A stretch of DNA of 64,000 bases from an uncultured Clostridia bacterium (GTDB lineage Bacteria > Bacillota > Clostridia > Monoglobales > Monoglobaceae), in contig CANQQJ010000005.1 in the NCBI GenBank assembly GCA_947625905.1, positions 1 through 64,000 on the forward strand, in the 5' to 3' direction. The stretch's first letter is position 1. Each line of letters starts with the position of its first letter. Of the stretch, positions 17,348 through 24,867 are shown in pieces. A program made the translations under genes and the position numbers. Below the pieces are notes generated by a model that ran no database searches, was not told where the DNA came from, and worked only from the letters and a program-made list of their open reading frames with translations.

Positions 17348-19105
17348 TTATTCTTTATCTTCGAGTTCTATTGCGGCGGCTCGAGAATTGATCTCCCTTA
17401 TTATATCGGGATCGAATTTAAATTTTCTGTCGTATGTCATAAGTCCGTTGATCTCTTGCTCCACATCATAAAGCTGTGTATAGCAGAATCCAAGCATGTA
17501 CGGGTTATTTAGGAGGGCGGCAGTAAGCCCGCGATAGCGCTCAATAAATTCTTTCTCGCTCTTGGGCGCCTCTCCGTAGCCCCAGCCCTGAACGTCCTCA
17601 AATGACCAGCGTATGCCGCCATACTCACTGACAAACGTCGGAGATACGCCGTCATATTTTTGGCGCGGGCGCCGCGCCGGATCGCGATATATATGATCCA
17701 TTATTATTCCCTCCGGTATTCTGTCAAAATATGAAGCGAAAGTCTTAGGATCTTGAGTATAATCATGGACATCAAATATGTCCGTTTCAACATGATAGTT
17801 TCCGCTGGTATCAATGACCGGTCTTGTCGGATCTACCGCTTTGGTTACGCGGTAAACCAGCCTCAACAGCTCGTCGCACTGCTTTCTGCCCTCGAAATCC
17901 CAGGTTTCGTTGAAGGGGCACCATCCGATGATCGAAGGGTGGCTCATGTCGCGCCTCAGGGCTTCGAGCCATTCGGGGAGAAAATGCTCGATTTGATCCA
18001 TTTCGGTAATGTTAAGGCCCCAATTTGCGTGCTCTCCCCATACAGTGTAACCGAGTTTGTCGGCCCAGTACAGATATCTTGGTTCAAATACCTTTTCGTG
18101 CATACGCGCGCCGTTGAAACCGAGGCTCATTGAGTACAGAATGTCGTTTTTGAGTGCGTCGTCGCTCGGGGCGGTATATATCCCGTCCGGATAAAAGCCC
18201 TGGTCAAGGACCCACCTTCCGAACACCGTTCGGCCGTTTATCTTGAGAACTCTGCCATCAAGACATACGCTTCGCAGGCCGAAATAACTTGAAACCTCGT
18301 CGTATATTTTATTGCTCTTTTCTATTTTCAGTTTAAGGTCGTAGAGACCGCCTCGACCCACCTCCCACAAATGTTTTTCGAGCAGGTCTATCGTGAGCTC
18401 CGGCGAATCGGAGTACACGCCGCACGAAGCGCTTCCGACCGGCTTACCGTCCCAGAATGCTTCGGCCGTGATATTACAGCCGTTGAAATCGCCGCCGAGC
18501 TCAAAGCGGATATGCACGCTCGGTCGATCCAAAGAGGTCGTTATTGTCATATTTTCGATTCGGCATTTGTCAACGGGCTCAAGCCATACTGTCTGCCAGA
18601 TCCCGGTCGTGCGCGTGTAATAGCAGCCGTATGAATGCAGCTTTGACGACTGTTTTCCGGCCGGTTGATCGGCACTTCTCACATCGTCAAAGACACATAC
18701 GGTTACACTGTTTTTGCCGTCTTTGATATGTTCCGTGATATTAAAGCAAAACGGAGTATATCCCCCCTTGTGAGAACCCTCGTATTCTCCGTTTATATAT
18801 ACTTCGGCACGATAGTCCACAGCTCCGAAGTGAAGGATAATATCCTTTCCGTGCCACTGCTTCGGAATATCAAAATCCCTTCTGTACCATACACATTCCA
18901 TGAAATCGGTATGTCCTATCCCCGAAAGCTTGCTTTCGGGACAAAACGGCACGATTATCTTGCCGTCAAGCGAGGAACGGTTGAAAAATTCCCGTTCAAT
19001 ACCGTTCTTCGCGTCGTCGATCTCAAAATCCCATTCTCCGTTGAGATTTAACCACTCGTCCCTGACCAGCATGGGTCGCGGGTATTCATTTCGCGGTACA
19101 CTCAT
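17348..19105 (-). CDS. Cytoplasmic glycoside hydrolase family 2 protein
   Basis: The 585-aa protein has the GH2 order: sugar-binding jelly-roll (about 15-170, NLNGEWDFEI ... WYRRDFDIP ... VDYRAEVYINGEYEGSHKGG), Ig-like domain (about 175-275), TIM barrel (about 280-575). The expected acid/base is E400 in CPFNETWDF and the nucleophile E494 in FVSEYGGIRWS. GH2 includes beta-galactosidases, beta-glucuronidases and others; the specificity cannot be set from sequence alone. Without a signal peptide it should act on imported oligosaccharides. It is shorter than LacZ and of the size of beta-glucuronidases and related short GH2 enzymes. RBS AAGGAGG precedes the ATG. It is monocistronic, with its own promoter and terminator, and divergent from an AraC regulator that probably controls it. 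Confidence 0.9.
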   Translation of the reverse strand: MSVPRNEYPRPMLVRDEWLNLNGEWDFEIDDAKNGIEREFFNRSSLDGKIIVPFCPESKLSGIGHTDFMECVWYRRDFDIPKQWHGKDIILHFGAVDYRAEVYINGEYEGSHKGGYTPFCFNITEHIKDGKNSVTVCVFDDVRSADQPAGKQSSKLHSYGCYYTRTTGIWQTVWLEPVDKCRIENMTITTSLDRPSVHIRFELGGDFNGCNITAEAFWDGKPVGSASCGVYSDSPELTIDLLEKHLWEVGRGGLYDLKLKIEKSNKIYDEVSSYFGLRSVCLDGRVLKINGRTVFGRWVLDQGFYPDGIYTAPSDDALKNDILYSMSLGFNGARMHEKVFEPRYLYWADKLGYTVWGEHANWGLNITEMDQIEHFLPEWLEALRRDMSHPSIIGWCPFNETWDFEGRKQCDELLRLVYRVTKAVDPTRPVIDTSGNYHVETDIFDVHDYTQDPKTFASYFDRIPEGIIMDHIYRDPARRPRQKYDGVSPTFVSEYGGIRWSFEDVQGWGYGEAPKSEKEFIERYRGLTAALLNNPYMLGFCYTQLYDVEQEINGLMTYDRKFKFDPDIIREINSRAAAIELEDKE

Positions 19106-19159
19106 TATGTATTCCTCCTTGTTTGATTTTGCATCAAGTATGTGAATGTTTTTTCTTTA

Positions 19160-19187
19160 ATTATATCAGAAATTTACTCAGCGTAAA
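19160..19187 (-). promoter_or_regulatory. Promoter of the GH2 gene
   Basis: On the minus strand TTTACG (19187-19182) is followed after 16 bases by TATAAT (19165-19160). The -35 hexamer overlaps the dyad at 19172-19188, as expected for a regulated promoter. Confidence 0.7.
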
Positions 19188-19188
19188 T
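19172..19188. promoter_or_regulatory. Candidate operator dyad between GH2 and araC-type genes
   Basis: ATTTAC (19172-19177) and GTAAAT (19183-19188) form a perfect inverted repeat with a 5-base centre. It covers the -35 region of the GH2 promoter and ends 19 bases before the -35 of the araC promoter. The regulator that binds it is presumed to be the adjacent AraC protein. Confidence 0.5.
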
Positions 19189-19207
19189 GATAATTTCTAC
19201 TTAAATA

Positions 19208-19236
19208 TTGACATTTTATACTGCGTAGGTTATAAT
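19208..19236 (+). promoter_or_regulatory. Perfect consensus sigma-A promoter of the araC-type gene
   Basis: TTGACA (19208-19213) and TATAAT (19231-19236) are exactly 17 bases apart. The start codon follows only 17 bases after the -10, so the leader is very short. Confidence 0.85.
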
Positions 19237-19253
19237 ATCAATTGGTGGTGTTT

Positions 19254-20033
19254 ATGAATTTTTTGCTTATCGAATCATTATATCCCGAAGAAGAGAATTT
19301 CACACTGCACAGAGATAATATCGGACAGCAATATATTTTTTTGCATTTTCTCACTCCGGTGACCGCGATCCTGAAAGGTCATGAAGTGGATATAACGCCG
19401 GGAGGCTGCGTTTTTTTCGGCATGAATTCCATGCAGCATTTTTCATCGCGGATATGCGGACTGCTCCACGACTGGTTCCACGCCGACAGCGGCTGCGTTG
19501 AGCTTTTGAAAAAATATGGCATTGAATGCGAGACGGTCTACTATCCCGAGGACAGCGGCGAGATCACAAGGATCATAAGCGAGATCCAGATGGAATATAC
19601 GCACAAAGGCCGGCACTATCGTGAAGCAGCCGACGCGCTTGCCGAGCATATGTTTATTAAGCTCGCGCGCTCAAAGGACAATGACAAACAAATGCCGTCC
19701 TCATGTTTTGTCTATAAAGATCGATTTATCGAAGCGCGGGCGCTGATACACATGGATCTGCGGCGCCAGTGGCATGTTCGGGAAATGGCGGAGCTTGTTA
19801 ATTTAAGTCCTTCGCGTTTTTATTATATCTATAAGAATATTTTCAAAATATCGCCTCAGCAGGATTTGATAAACAAAAGGATCAAAACGGCGCAGGTCCT
19901 GCTTATGGAAAACAAGCTTAGCGTTGAGGAGACCGCGCGCCTCACGGGATATACAAACCAATACCATTTTATACGCCAATTCAAGCAGATCACCGGGACA
20001 ACGCCCGGAAAAATGCGTTCGGAAAAAATTTGA
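19254..20033 (+). CDS. AraC-family transcriptional regulator
   Basis: I place the start at the ATG at 19254 (259 aa) with GGTGG 5 bases before it; an in-frame TTG at 19242 is possible but lies only 5 bases past the -10. The N-terminal half (about 1-150) looks like the cupin-type ligand-binding domain. The C-terminal hundred residues hold two helix-turn-helix motifs: WHVREMAELVNLSPSRFYYI and LSVEETARLTGYTNQYHFIR, ending in the AraC signature TGTTPGKMR. Such regulators usually activate a neighbouring glycosidase or transporter gene when a sugar binds. The divergent GH2 gene with a dyad in the shared 148-base gap is the obvious target. It converges on the aldo/keto reductase operon. Confidence 0.9.
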   Translation: MNFLLIESLYPEEENFTLHRDNIGQQYIFLHFLTPVTAILKGHEVDITPGGCVFFGMNSMQHFSSRICGLLHDWFHADSGCVELLKKYGIECETVYYPEDSGEITRIISEIQMEYTHKGRHYREAADALAEHMFIKLARSKDNDKQMPSSCFVYKDRFIEARALIHMDLRRQWHVREMAELVNLSPSRFYYIYKNIFKISPQQDLINKRIKTAQVLLMENKLSVEETARLTGYTNQYHFIRQFKQITGTTPGKMRSEKI

Positions 20034-20093
20034 AATATATTATGTCAAACACACTCCGCAATCATTGTTTCAACCGCGGCTGTATTATGACAT

Positions 20094-20126
20094 AAGAGCA
20101 GGCAGGATGATCTCCTGCCTGCTCTT
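20094..20126. terminator. Strong hairpin between convergent araC and aldo/keto reductase genes
   Basis: A perfect 14-bp stem (AAGAGCAGGCAGGA, 20094-20107 with 20113-20126) has a 5-base loop. It lies downstream of both convergent genes. No long T run follows on either strand. It is joined to the 28-base conserved sequence at 20128-20155, an arrangement also found at 61091-61153. Confidence 0.7.
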
Positions 20127-20127
20127 G

Positions 20128-20155
20128 GGATATAATTGGGAAGAATTAATTATTT
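20128..20155. repeat. Conserved 28-base hairpin-linked repeat, copy 1
   Basis: The 28 bases beginning GGATATAATTGGGAAG are identical to those at 61126-61153. In both places they sit between the stop codon of a minus-strand gene and a hairpin built on GCAGG/CCTGC. Intergenic position and exact identity over non-coding sequence suggest a dispersed element or a conserved 3' RNA motif. Confidence 0.75.
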
Positions 20156-20166
20156 ATTTTTGAATT

Positions 20167-21180
20167 TTATTTGCTTATTTCCGGCGTTTCAAGATTCAGA
20201 TAAGCGCTCTCTTCGGGGGTAAAAATTATGTCCATAGCCTCTATATTAGCGTTAATTTGCTCTAAAGTAATCGGAGAAGAAATGGCCCACACACGCATAT
20301 CTTGATTATATATCCACGCCATTGCGATCTGAGCGACGGAGCATTTCTTCTCCGCGGCAAGCTCCTCGCAGCGTCTGAGGCGCTCGAGATTTCTATCGCA
20401 AAAGTAGCCCGTCATGCCGGGCTCGTCTAAAATTTGCGCGGCCTTTTCGGGCTCGCCGCTGCTAAAAGCTCCCGAGAAAAATCCACGCGCCAAGCTTGAG
20501 TAAGCGAAAATCGGCATTTTTTGTTCTTTGTACCATTGACGCGCCTCGAGATTTTCCGGCCCTGATATTGTAACGCAGCCGGGTCCCCATTTGGCGTCTT
20601 GCTTCCACGGGTCGGCGATCTGCTCCGCGAGACCGAAGTTGGGGCTTGAAACAGAAAACGGTACCAGATCGTGCTTCGCGGCGTACTCGTTGGCTTCCTC
20701 GATCCGTTTATGCGTCCAATTGGACGCGCCGAACACTTTGATCTTACCCTCTTGATACAGTCTGTTCATAACATCCACAATTTCTTTTACGGGCACATCG
20801 GGATCATCCCTGTGGAGCATATAAATATCAATATGATCCGTCTTTAGTTTTTTCAAACTGTCATGGACGTCCGACAAAATATCAAAATCGGTGACCCGCT
20901 GCCGCCACTGATTCGGGTGAGCGCATTTGGTAATGATAACGCACTCGTTTCTGTTTCCGTTTTTCTCCATCCAGCGGCCCATAACTTCTTCACCGTAATG
21001 CGCCGCGCAGTCAAATGTGTTTATCCCTGCCGCCGCCACAGCGTCAAGCAGCGCAAATGCCTCATTCTGTATCTCTGTAGGCGCGTCTTCCGGCAGAGCA
21101 TCAAACAAGAGCGGCACGGCCGTTCCGAATACCAGTTTTGACAGTGACAGATCAAGTCCTCCGATTTGTTCGTACTTCAT
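20167..21180 (-). CDS. Aldo/keto reductase
   Basis: Starting at the third of three consecutive ATG codons (21180; GGAG 7 bases before it) gives 337 aa; the first ATG at 21186 is also possible. The catalytic tetrad of the family is present: D57 and Y62 (TFDCAAHYG), K85 (VIITKCAHP) and H123 (IDIYMLHRDDP). The C-terminal NADP-binding region is recognisable (CSVAQIAMAWIYNQ). These enzymes reduce aldehydes or ketones of sugars with NAD(P)H. It is the last gene of the eight-gene operon beginning at 28738 and lies 36 bases after the 2-hydroxyacid dehydrogenase. Two oxidoreductases at the operon end point to redox steps on a sugar acid or aldehyde. Confidence 0.9.
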   Translation of the reverse strand: MKYEQIGGLDLSLSKLVFGTAVPLLFDALPEDAPTEIQNEAFALLDAVAAAGINTFDCAAHYGEEVMGRWMEKNGNRNECVIITKCAHPNQWRQRVTDFDILSDVHDSLKKLKTDHIDIYMLHRDDPDVPVKEIVDVMNRLYQEGKIKVFGASNWTHKRIEEANEYAAKHDLVPFSVSSPNFGLAEQIADPWKQDAKWGPGCVTISGPENLEARQWYKEQKMPIFAYSSLARGFFSGAFSSGEPEKAAQILDEPGMTGYFCDRNLERLRRCEELAAEKKCSVAQIAMAWIYNQDMRVWAISSPITLEQINANIEAMDIIFTPEESAYLNLETPEISK

Positions 21181-21216
21181 CATCATTCTCCTTCCGAGTT
21201 TATATTCACTTTTTGG

Positions 21217-22179
21217 TTACAGTCCGTTCACAATATTGATCGGTTTTCCCGCCAGATATGCTCTGAGATTATCGACGGAATAGTCCACCAGTCTCTGTCG
21301 GCACTCAATTGCGGCCCAGCTGATATGCGGCGTTATGTAGCAATTTCTTGCCGTCAGCAGCGGGTTATCCATCTTGATCGGCTCGTCTTTGACTGCGTCC
21401 AATCCCGCGGCTCTGATCTTGCCCGAATTCAGCGCTTCCGTCAGATCCTCCTCCACGATCAATGCGCCTCTGCTGTTGTTGATCAGGATCACGCCGTCCT
21501 TCATTTTCGCGATGGTTTCTTTGTTGATAATGTTCTCGGTTTGCGGGGAAAGCGGGCAGTGTAGTGCGATAACATCCGAATTTTTAAGCACAGTGTCCAG
21601 ATCGGTATAATGACAAACATCCGATTCCAAATTGCTGTCCGGCTCCGAATCATACGCTATCACATCCATCCCGAAGGCACGGGCCACGCCCGCCGTCACT
21701 CTGCCGATCCTGCCCAGACCGATTATACCCATTGTCTTATGCTCAAGCTCAATAAACGGATAATCCCAAAAACACCAATCGTGGTCGTCGTTGCGCCGTC
21801 CTTTTCTGACCTCGGAATCATGGTATGCCACATGGTTGGTAGTTTCAAGCAAAAGCGCTATTGCGTGCTGGGCGATGGCCTCCGTTCCGTAAGAGGGAAC
21901 ATTGGCTACCGGTATATTCATATCCCTGGCAGCATCCGTATCCACGGTATTATAGCCTGTGGCAATAACCGAAATAAATTTCAGATTAGGACACTGCTCA
22001 AGCGTTTTTCGAGTGATCACGGTTTTATTCAAAAACACAACGTCCGCGTCTCCTATTCGCTCCGCAGCTTCCTCGGGCTGAGTTCCGGAATACCTGCGCA
22101 CCTGCCCGTAATTATTAAACGCTTTCCAGTTGATCTCACCCGGATTTTCACGCGGATAATCTAAAATTACTATTTTCAT
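21217..22179 (-). CDS. D-isomer specific 2-hydroxyacid dehydrogenase
   Basis: The ATG at 22179 has GGGAGGA 8 bases before it, giving 320 aa; an in-frame TTG at 22185 is less likely. The NAD-binding motif is GLGRIG (154-159), and the expected catalytic residues are R237 (NNSRGAL), E266 (VKDEP) and H285 (ITPHISW). The family reduces 2-keto acids to D-2-hydroxyacids or the reverse, as in glycerate or lactate dehydrogenases. It follows the HpcH-type aldolase gene by only 16 bases. That aldolase would release a 2-keto acid such as pyruvate, or a small aldehyde, so this enzyme may act on its product or substrate (inference). Confidence 0.9.
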   Translation of the reverse strand: MKIVILDYPRENPGEINWKAFNNYGQVRRYSGTQPEEAAERIGDADVVFLNKTVITRKTLEQCPNLKFISVIATGYNTVDTDAARDMNIPVANVPSYGTEAIAQHAIALLLETTNHVAYHDSEVRKGRRNDDHDWCFWDYPFIELEHKTMGIIGLGRIGRVTAGVARAFGMDVIAYDSEPDSNLESDVCHYTDLDTVLKNSDVIALHCPLSPQTENIINKETIAKMKDGVILINNSRGALIVEEDLTEALNSGKIRAAGLDAVKDEPIKMDNPLLTARNCYITPHISWAAIECRQRLVDYSVDNLRAYLAGKPINIVNGL

Positions 22180-22195
22180 AATCAATGTCCTCCCG

Positions 22196-22960
22196 CTATT
22201 TTATTTTTGCCAAGACGTCCATTTCCTGCTGATAGCCTCGCATGAAAAAGTCCTTGTCGCTGCCTGTCCACAAAACGTTGCATCCCATATCTCTGTATTT
22301 CTGCGCCAAAATCTCATCGTCGCAGAAAATGCCGCATGATTTTCCGTATTGATTGCTTATATCAAAAATTCGCTGTATCGACTCAATCATTTGCGGACTT
22401 CCGATATCATTCGGCGTTCCCACCATAACCGACAAATCATAAGGGCCTATCATGACCGCGTTTATGTACCGTCCGTATTCCTCAAGCATTTTCGGAAGCA
22501 GCTCAATGCCCTTCGGTGACTCGATTTGAGGGAACAAAAACCGAGTTTTTGAAAAGTCCTCAAATGCCTCGCCCGGTCTGAATTGTCCGTGGCCCCCGCT
22601 TCCCTTTCTGCCTTCCGGGTAGAAAACAAGCGCGTCGACAGCTGTTCGCAGCTGTGATAATGACTCGGTCCTCGGAAGCATAATACCGTCCGCGCCCATA
22701 TCTATCGCCTTGGCAATCAGATGATATTCGCTGTCCTGTGCCCGCACAAACGCCGGAATACCCTGAAGTCTGCACGTCTGCAAAAGCGGAACAAGATTTT
22801 GCGTGTCAAAAATTCCGTGCTCGGCGTCAAACAGGATAAAATCCAGATCCGGTCTGTTCATTTTCTCCAAAATGATTGTGTTATTGAAGATTATCATGGT
22901 GGTTCCGATAACCTTTTCTCTGTTTTTAAGCTTTTCGGCTAATTTTATGTATCTGTCCAT
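22196..22960 (-). CDS. HpcH/HpaI family aldolase
   Basis: The 254-aa protein belongs to the class II pyruvate aldolases. Motifs are FDAEHG (base/metal region), PQIESPKGIE (metal-binding Glu) and IGPYDLS (metal-binding Asp). Relatives cleave 2-keto-3-deoxy sugar acids such as 2-keto-3-deoxyrhamnonate or 4-hydroxy-2-ketoheptanedioate into pyruvate and an aldehyde. Its presence beside a separate class II fructose-bisphosphate-type aldolase in one operon is unusual, and means two different C-C cleavages may be encoded. The ribosome site is weak: AAAGGA lies about 14 bases before the ATG. It starts 81 bases after the preceding gene, the largest gap within this operon. Confidence 0.9.
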   Translation of the reverse strand: MDRYIKLAEKLKNREKVIGTTMIIFNNTIILEKMNRPDLDFILFDAEHGIFDTQNLVPLLQTCRLQGIPAFVRAQDSEYHLIAKAIDMGADGIMLPRTESLSQLRTAVDALVFYPEGRKGSGGHGQFRPGEAFEDFSKTRFLFPQIESPKGIELLPKMLEEYGRYINAVMIGPYDLSVMVGTPNDIGSPQMIESIQRIFDISNQYGKSCGIFCDDEILAQKYRDMGCNVLWTGSDKDFFMRGYQQEMDVLAKIK

Positions 22961-23041
22961 TTTGTTTTACCATATCCTTTCTGTCCGCGGATAAATGATG
23001 CTCTTGAAATTATCGGCAGTAACGCGGAACGTGTCTTATTA

Positions 23042-23899
23042 TCATACATTCTGTTTTGTACTTTGCGCGCCGCAAGAAAATATCCCGATCGCGGTCTTAA
23101 CGTCCTGCTTCATTGCCTCATAAGCGGCCGTCTCCATATCATGGAAGAAAGTCTTGTCCTTAAGCGCGGCAGCAGCTTCTCCTCCGGCCTTTGCCATATA
23201 TGTATAGTAATTGATTTTTTTCACTCCGCGGCTGATAACCGCTCTGTAGTCGTCATGGCTGACGCCGCTGCCTCCGTGCATGACCAGAGGCACATCAACA
23301 AGCTTATTGATCGTTTCCAGCCGATCAAAATCAAGCTTCGGTTTTTTTAGGTAAAGGCCATGCGCCGTTCCGAACGCGCACGCCAGAGCGTCAATCCCGG
23401 TCTCGCGAACAAATTCGGAAGCCTGCTCGGGATCGGTGTACAAGCTCTCACTGCTGCCTCCCTCTCCCGATTCTCTGGCGCCCAAGGAGCCTATCTCTGC
23501 CTCAACCGACGCGCCGCATTTGGCGGCAAGGCTGACAACGATCCGCGTATTGGCGGTATTCAGCGCCGTGTCCAATGCGGAACCGTCATACATTACCGAG
23601 GTGAATCCGAGCTTCAAGCCTTTGCTTACATACTCAAGATCTTCGCCATGATCCAAATGCACGCATACCGGAACTGTTGCGCGCTCCGCCATAAGCAGCA
23701 TCACCGGCGCTATCTCATCCATTTTGCACAGACCCATTTCTTCATGAACCTGGGCGTGCATAATTATCACCGGTTTTTTAAGTTCCTGCGCCGCATCGAT
23801 CACGGCGCGCATACTCGTCAAGCTCGGAGTGTTAAACGCTCCTACGGCGCATTTCTCCGCTTCCGCGAGCTTTAATATTTCACGCAGTGTTACAAGCAT
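23042..23899 (-). CDS. Class II fructose-bisphosphate/tagatose-type aldolase
   Basis: The 285-aa protein has the zinc-dependent class II aldolase marks: HLDHGED with D83-H84, EAEIGSLGARE, GTAHGLY and VMHGGSGVSHDDY with zinc-binding histidines, and KINYYTYM near the C-terminus. It resembles the GatY/KbaY and Fba groups, which cleave a ketose 1-phosphate or 1,6-bisphosphate to dihydroxyacetone phosphate plus an aldehyde. RBS TGGAGG precedes the ATG, which overlaps the end of the DUF4432 gene by 10 bases. In an operon with an isomerase and an FGGY kinase it probably cleaves the phosphorylated ketose they make. Confidence 0.9.
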   Translation of the reverse strand: MLVTLREILKLAEAEKCAVGAFNTPSLTSMRAVIDAAQELKKPVIIMHAQVHEEMGLCKMDEIAPVMLLMAERATVPVCVHLDHGEDLEYVSKGLKLGFTSVMYDGSALDTALNTANTRIVVSLAAKCGASVEAEIGSLGARESGEGGSSESLYTDPEQASEFVRETGIDALACAFGTAHGLYLKKPKLDFDRLETINKLVDVPLVMHGGSGVSHDDYRAVISRGVKKINYYTYMAKAGGEAAAALKDKTFFHDMETAAYEAMKQDVKTAIGIFSCGAQSTKQNV

Positions 23900-24867
23900 T
23901 GTCTTTCCTCCACAAATTCAAATTTCAAATTACATTTTTTTGTCTCGCCACATTTTAAAAATTCAAGTTTTCCCTGCTCCCGCATAACGTCACGGCCGTC
24001 GGGCAGACAGTTTCCCGGCTCCAGCCCGAGGACGTAATCGCGCACGCCCATCATCTTCCACTCGGTAAAGAATGGAAGCTCATCCGCGTTATAGGATATG
24101 ACTACACCCTTTTGGATCTTAGGATTAAACACAGAGACCGACGGTCTGCCCTCGAGTTTATGATAATAGCATTTTTCCTCATAACCGGGCTGCGGCTCTT
24201 CTGTTTCAAGGCACCGTTCTATCCCGTCAAGAGCGTGCTCGTTTCTTGGCGCGACCTCGCTTGAAGGGATGTTTACCTCAGAGGCTTCCGACAGCAGCGG
24301 GTATCCCATATTGCAATGATAAAGCACCTCTATGGGAGTCTCTCTTTCACCTATATTGGTTATTGTATCACTCAGATAAATTTCGTTTTTGTTCAGAGGG
24401 CAAATATATTCCCGCTCAAGCAGCAGCTGATGTGAAAATATTGCCGCATCACGGACAAGCGCCTTAATATGTATAGCGCCGCCCTCGTTCCAATATCCGA
24501 TGTTCTCGCAGGGCGTGTTGGACACATTTCCGTGCAGGGGCAGCTCCTCGCCGTCGTCAACACACGGCGTGCCTACGGCTGTGAGTCCGCAGGTAGTGAA
24601 GAAACCCGCGGTAAAAGACTTCAGGAAGCCGTCGCCCTTGCCGTCATAATATTTTGGCGAAACATATCCGCAGGGCGCAAAATAACCCATGTTGTCGCCT
24701 TTAAACGTGACCCTTGAGATGTCCGCGCACCTATCCGCCGAAACAACAAATTCCAGTCCCTTGCCGCTGCGCACATGTAAAAGGCGCATGCCGTCTCCTT
24801 TTCCGCCGACAAGGCGCAGCTCTTGAACGCCCCAAAGCTGCTGCTCGCATCCTATATATCGATTCAT
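23890..24867 (-). CDS. DUF4432 / aldose-1-epimerase-like protein
   Basis: The 325-aa protein is an all-beta galactose-mutarotase-like protein of the DUF4432 type, recognised from GKGLEFVVSADRCADIS, SFTAGFFTTCGLTAVGTPC, LPLHGNVSNTP and YHCNMGYPLL. The histidine in LPLHG and the acidic residues further on are typical of the fold. Family members accompany sugar catabolic operons and are thought to interconvert anomers, though the function is poorly proven. It overlaps its kinase neighbour by four bases (ATGA) and the aldolase by 10 bases, which shows tight translational coupling of these three steps. Confidence 0.85.
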   Translation of the reverse strand: MNRYIGCEQQLWGVQELRLVGGKGDGMRLLHVRSGKGLEFVVSADRCADISRVTFKGDNMGYFAPCGYVSPKYYDGKGDGFLKSFTAGFFTTCGLTAVGTPCVDDGEELPLHGNVSNTPCENIGYWNEGGAIHIKALVRDAAIFSHQLLLEREYICPLNKNEIYLSDTITNIGERETPIEVLYHCNMGYPLLSEASEVNIPSSEVAPRNEHALDGIERCLETEEPQPGYEEKCYYHKLEGRPSVSVFNPKIQKGVVISYNADELPFFTEWKMMGVRDYVLGLEPGNCLPDGRDVMREQGKLEFLKCGETKKCNLKFEFVEERQCL

